Below are positions 59,549 to 64,000 of a DNA stretch of 64,000 nucleotides, one piece after another (positions within the stretch are counted from its first letter, which is position 1; each line of letters starts with the position of its first letter). Made by a program: the position numbers and the translations under genes. Below the pieces are notes generated by a model. The model did not search any database. It was not told the DNA's origin and saw nothing but the letters and a program-made list of their open reading frames with translations. The stretch covers positions 8,318,001 through 8,382,000 of the forward strand of contig NC_053043.1 of the NCBI RefSeq assembly GCF_003473485.1, written 5' to 3'. Origin of the DNA: Medicago truncatula (taxonomy: Eukaryota; Streptophyta; Magnoliopsida; Fabales; Fabaceae).

Positions 59549-60235
59549 AAAAAAAATGAAACATGCCTTATTGTTTAACAAATGAGATAGATTGAAGGAG
59601 TACTTTTAATAGTTACTTGTTCAAGTTTCAAGGAGCATCAATCTTTTCGTGTTCTAAAAAATAACCGGTTACTTCTTTGTCATCATGTGAAGATGAATAG
59701 TACATATCATGCTCATATCGAGCTTGTCAAGCAACTCGATTAAATAAATTTATTGTTAATTTAACTGAATTGTAAAGTGAAGAAACCTTTACAGTTTCTA
59801 AGATTGATAAAAAACTTTGTCAAAAAAAAAATTGATAAAAAAATTAGTCATTGATCTTACAAAGAACCCAGTTTCACATGTTAGAAGCGAGCATATATAG
59901 ACTCGATTTCACTTTTTGAGAGAGCAAGTGATCAAAGAGGAGCTAGAGGTAGTATATTACCCAACTGAAGATCAATTGGTAAATGACAAAGACTATGAAG
60001 ATTATAAAATTTCTGTTTCTATTGATAAACATAAGAGTTAGTTTTTTGTTATATGTTTTTGTTTTTAGAATTATGAATTGAGGAGATGTATTGCGGATAA
60101 TTTAGTAAATAATACCACTATTTAATCATATAGAGTCTATTATTAAAACAAAAATGTTATTTAAAGCGAAAATAGCACCATCAAATATTTCACGATATAA
60201 GTTGTATGTATTCCACTCACCCACTATATAATGAT
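59549..60235. other. Intergenic DNA, nothing clear
   Basis: Some words recall the end of a copia polyprotein near 59650-60000, but no frame is readable. A micro-insertion (ATTGATAAAAAA at 59803-59814 and 59831-59842 around CTTTGTC-A(9)) is present. Confidence 0.35.
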
Positions 60236-60756
60236 TGAGAAGTGCTATATTGAACGACAAAATTTATCACGAAACCTTCCCAAAAATGAAAGCAGCGAAT
60301 TATAAACAAGGATTTAGCATAAATCAAGGGAAGTTGGGAAATAAATGGAGTTAAAAAAAAAAATTGCATGAAGGAATAGGCTTCGTTATGTCCTCGCGAA
60401 GAAAATTCTTTGTATATAGAATTATCCTTTTATTTTTTACCTCCATTTACTTTCCAACTTTCCTTGATTTATGCTAAATCCTTGTTTATAATCTGCTGCT
60501 TTCATTTTCGGGAAGGTTTCGTGATAAATTTTGTCTATGAATATAGCACTTATTCTCTAATAGGTTTATTCTTATATATCAAAATTTTCTTCCCGAGGAC
60601 ATAGCGAAGCCTATTCCTCAATACAATTTTTATTTTTTACCTCCATTTACTTCCCATCTTCCCTTGATTTCTGCTAAATCCTTGTTTATAATTAATTCGC
60701 TGCTTTCATTTTTGGAAAGGTTTCGTGATAAATTTTGTCGCTGAATATAGCACTTT
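60236..60756. repeat. Compound palindrome: one 125-bp unit in three copies, two orientations
   Basis: Unit X (TTTTACCTCCATTTACTT ... AATATAGCACTT) lies forward at about 60428-60553 and 60625-60756 and inverted at 60236-60365. A second block Y (GGAATAGGCTTCGTTATGTCC) at about 60370-60412 is inverted at 60586-60622. X-inverse plus Y therefore pairs with Y-inverse plus X as arms of about 170 bp around another X. Confidence 0.75.
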
Positions 60757-60759
60757 TCA

Positions 60760-63340
60760 TTTTTTATTAACCTTTTCAAAACAAAAACAAAAAATATAAA
60801 AACTCCCCCACACACTACAACCACATCATAGCATTATGAATAAATAACGATCTCTAACCTTAGTCGGAAGATCTTCGGAAGATTTTGGACCTCCTAAAGT
60901 TTTTTAAAACCCCTAATATACCACTCGGTTCTTGATTTGTTGAATCACTTCCGAGATTAGACAAATGCGATCTTCATTATTTATACTACTTTTCTAGCTT
61001 TCTAACTTATTTATAAGGTTTTTCTTTTGAAAAAAAACTTATTTATAACGTGACAAATATTGTTAGGTCCCATAAACTTAAAAATGGAGATTGTGCCCCA
61101 ACAAGCAATGATCTTGAGATACGCAAGTGCTCAATAAGACACTAATTTTCTGCCCAAAAGGAAAGCATCCAATGCCTATTTCAATTCTTATATAACTTTT
61201 AAATCATTCTATCACTTTTGAGTTTTGATTATAAAAATGATTGACTTTACGCTATACTTTATATGAATATTTGAAAATAGTCAATAATGAAGACTATAGC
61301 ACATGTAAATTCGAATACCATGTTAGGAGCATATGCATATTAAAGCGAGGTAATCAGTAATCATCACTGAAAGATTTACTGACCAATGGCTATGAAAAAT
61401 GTTTATTAGCTAATTTAAAAAATTCAAAAAAATTCCTGTATTTTTTTAATGAAATTACTGTATTTTTTTAATTCAATGCTTAAGACCGATTAAAATATAC
61501 TCATATAACTTGTATCATCAATGCGATTAAAAACCAAAAATTAGTATATGTTCCAACCTCAACTTTGCATACCTCTTTTTCGAGTTACTGTCCGCATTAG
61601 ACATTGTGTATTTGTGTGTAAGTTTTTACAGTTTTTTTTTTTTTTGAGAACAAGTTTTTACAGTTTTATTCTTGGTTAAAACACGCATTTGTGAGTCGAT
61701 GATCAATAAATGTTGTTTATAAATTAACCATTAGTCTCGATTCTCAAACAATTAATATGCGTATGAGTATACCTGAACATAGTAGTGTTAGTAACACTAT
61801 CTTTTCTCAAATACTCAGTTCCTTGTTGGTTTATATCAAAGTGAGTCTTACACTTTAAAAATAGATTCCATTTAAAATGGTGGAACATACATTAATTTCA
61901 TCAAATAAAAGATTGCGTGTTACCCTAGTATTCCTCTACCTGAAGATATGTGCTATAAAAATATTTTGTGATTGCTTAGGTGTGTCTACCCTAAATTTAA
62001 GGGCTTGATCTAGAGGTAAAAATATATAATTTGAATATGAGAGTTCCCATATTCGAGCCAAATGAATGCCCTTAGAGAAACATAAATATAAATATATTTG
62101 TAATTAAGTGTTCTTTGAACACGAAGGTCTTGCCTTGGATTGAGGCGTCATGTCCTTGCGATAAATTTTATTTCAACAACAAAAAAGTTGTGCCCCCTAA
62201 CATAAATTTATTTCTAGAAAAAAAAATAAAAATTGTGCTCGTTGTTAAATTTTATCCATTAAATTAAAAGGCAAGCTGTCATCAACTATGTAATGTATCC
62301 ATTAAATTAAATTAACAGTTAGAAGAGTTATCGAAAAATAAAATTAAAATTAATTAAATAGTATTTTAGGAAAAGTAGTATTAAATATTTCATCTGGTCA
62401 TATTTATAAGAGATATTTGACATAGTTGATATATCTAATTTAAAATTTGGACGAGATACAATTTTTTTTTTTGAGATACATTAACTTTTGTTGGCCTAAA
62501 TATTTCTTATAAATATGAGCGGAGGAAATATGATACCAATAGTTGAGATTTTTTTAGACTATAAAATATAACATTTTATTTTTTATATTCGATATTGGAG
62601 GGGTATAATTTTCAATGGTGAAGTGGTTGATTTTGATGAACTAATCAAAGCAACATCTTGGACTTGGTTTGTTGGTAAATTAAGGAGAAATTAAGTTTTT
62701 TTTTATTGGTGTGGTAACCCTTTAACTTGTTTGCTCAAAGTGGGTAATCCTTGTTTATAAAAAAAATAATAATTTAAAGATGAAAATTTGGGAGTGCCTT
62801 GGAAGTGGGGGATATGTTTGTAATTTTATAGGCGTACACTTCAAGTGTCTAAGCCATTATCAAACCAAACATTGCTCTATGCCAAAAAGAACAAGTATAT
62901 TGGTCACATGGTATCCACATTGCTGCTCTTGCTTTAATTTTTCTCAAGTGCGAACAGTTAATTAAGAAACCCCATTATTGTTTTTTACACATTGAAAAAA
63001 TTTAGAAACCAATTGATATATAGCATGATATAATTATCAATCATATATTTAAATATTATTAGAAGATATACTTAGCTACCCACTCCACTACAAATAACTA
63101 ATGACTATGATACAATATTGCTGTCTAGCTGGAGGTTCATTAGATTAAAACACAACATTACAACAATCATATGAACCTAAGGTTGTTTAACATATATTGT
63201 CGGCCATGGTTGACCAATAGGCGAGAAACTGATTGGACCTTAAAGCAATTCGATGTTCAAATTCTATAGCACATGCCACATGTCTAAGTTATCTTTATGA
63301 TTCAATAATGAGCATGTAGTGTTATTTTAGTGTACGTAGT
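60760..63340. other. AT-rich intergenic DNA
   Basis: Micro-insertions lie at 61004-61048 and 61620-61667. A B-box-like TATTCGAGCC near 62050 hints at a decayed SINE. The frame at 62780-62965 is not recognised. Confidence 0.4.
61620..61667. repeat. Micro-insertion: T-run plus GAGAAC between 16-bp direct repeats
   Basis: AAGTTTTTACAGTTTT is perfect at 61620-61635 and 61652-61667. Confidence 0.65.
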
Positions 63341-63344
63341 TCTC

Positions 63345-63353
63345 TATATAAAG
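63345..63353 (+). promoter_or_regulatory. TATA box of the second glycine-rich gene
   Basis: TATATAAAG lies 50 bp upstream of the ATG at 63403, leaving room for a short leader starting near ACATTACAACC. Confidence 0.65.
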
Positions 63354-63402
63354 AGACATTACAACCAAGAACGTCAAGCAAAGTAAGTTGTCTAAAATCA
63401 TT

Positions 63403-64000
63403 ATGGGTGCTAGTACTGCTGCTAATGCAAAGTATTTCCACTTAGCATTGCTTGTGTTTAGTACTCTTTGTGTTTTTATGAATGGTATTTGTCATGGGAG
63501 GAATATAGGTGGTAGTTTTGTTGATCCTAATCGTTGGAGGTCTGGTGATGATAATGATGATGATTATTGTTTATATAGAAGTTGGAGATGTGGTGGAAAA
63601 GGTGGTGCTGTTGGGGGTTCAAGACATGGTGAAGGTTATGGTGCAGGCGAAGGAAACAATGGAGATGGGGCAATGGGTATTGGAGGAGGAGGGGGAGGAG
63701 GAGAAGGTAGTGGCATTGGTGGGAATGGTGCAGGTTATGGTCATGGTAATGGTTTTGGTGATGCGGTAGGGTTTGGTGGTTTTGGAGGTGGAAGTGGTGG
63801 TGGAGGAGGTGGTGGTATAGGTAATGGAGGAGTAGGTCAAGGTAGTGGTTTTGGAGCTGGTTTTGGGATGGGCGGAGTCAATGGGGGACATAGTGGTGGA
63901 GGAGGAGGAGGAGGAGGGAGTGGAGGCGGAACGAGCAATGGAGGAGGGCATGGTCGGGGGAGCGGTTTTGGTGCAGGTGGAGGAACTGGTGGGTTGGGAG
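63403..64000 (+). CDS. Secreted glycine-rich protein, 3' end beyond window
   Basis: The ATG at 63403 opens MGASTAANAK followed by a hydrophobic signal segment (YFHLALLVFSTLCVFMNGICHG). A short acidic and Cys-containing linker follows (GDDNDDDYCLYRSWRC). Gly-rich repeats (GIGGGGGG, GNGAGYGHGNGFG, GGFGGGSGGGG) then run to the window end without a stop. At least 199 residues are present. The layout matches plant cell-wall glycine-rich proteins, with fewer Tyr than the neighbour at 57329. The two Cys in the linker are unlike that neighbour. Confidence 0.85.
   Translation, partial: MGASTAANAKYFHLALLVFSTLCVFMNGICHGRNIGGSFVDPNRWRSGDDNDDDYCLYRSWRCGGKGGAVGGSRHGEGYGAGEGNNGDGAMGIGGGGGGGEGSGIGGNGAGYGHGNGFGDAVGFGGFGGGSGGGGGGGIGNGGVGQGSGFGAGFGMGGVNGGHSGGGGGGGGSGGGTSNGGGHGRGSGFGAGGGTGGLG

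Noticed and set aside
63509..63951. Long open frames on both strands overlapping the second glycine-rich gene (Val/Met-rich plus frame, Thr/Ser-rich minus frame)
   Set aside because: GGN-repeat DNA is open in several frames; these are shadows of the Gly frame, which alone has a signal peptide and TATA box.

Overview
The window is plant nuclear DNA: AT-rich, with intron-containing genes using GT/AG splice sites, a plastid-type APS reductase, a plant two-domain glyoxalase I, a GARP transcription factor, a plant-type tRNA-Phe and many plant transposons. The style of the SINEs, LINE RNase H tails, Stowaway MITEs and fold-back elements suggests a legume, perhaps Medicago or a close relative. That placement is inference from recall, not a database result.

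Host genes from left to right: an ankyrin-repeat/GPCR-chaperone protein (minus, cut by the left edge); cytosolic glyoxalase I (minus, 8 coding exons, 287 aa, one 2.8 kb intron); adenylyl-sulfate reductase (plus, 5 exons, 469 aa); tRNA-Phe(GAA) (minus); a GARP/MYB-like transcription factor with a C-terminal EAR motif (plus, 6 exons, 254 aa); an intronless berberine-bridge-enzyme-like gene broken by an early in-frame stop; and two secreted glycine-rich proteins, the second cut by the right edge. APS reductase (sulfate assimilation, upstream of glutathione) and glyoxalase I (glutathione-dependent methylglyoxal removal) are metabolically linked, but nothing shows that their proximity matters.

Most of the rest is transposon debris. 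A 3.9 kb Mutator-like element at 1754-5627 carries a broken transposase and, divergently, a plant-mobile-domain (PMD) gene, joined at a point where both lack their N-termini. Further right are LINE tails with RNase H and zf-RVT domains (7.4, 25.8, 31, 32.5 and 36.5 kb), a copia LTR-gag fragment (22.2 kb) and an older gag remnant (18.1 kb), tRNA-derived SINEs (6.6 and 35.9 kb), Stowaway MITEs (8.4 and 54.5 kb), at least four small Mutator-type MITEs with perfect 9-bp target duplications (33.9, 35.3, 46.9 and 55.2 kb), Harbinger ORF1 debris (34.7 kb), hAT-like elements (35.6 and 52.9 kb) and several fold-back repeats (19.8, 26.7, 58.8 and 60.2 kb).

The least expected signal is a scattered class of about 20 micro-insertions. 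Each is about 10-45 bp, usually an oligo(T) or oligo(A) run with a few bases such as GAGAGG (CTC before the A-run on the other strand), and each is bracketed by an 11-20 bp direct repeat. They look like retroposition events truncated almost to the poly(A) tail.

No defence system, CRISPR array or operon-like cluster was seen.
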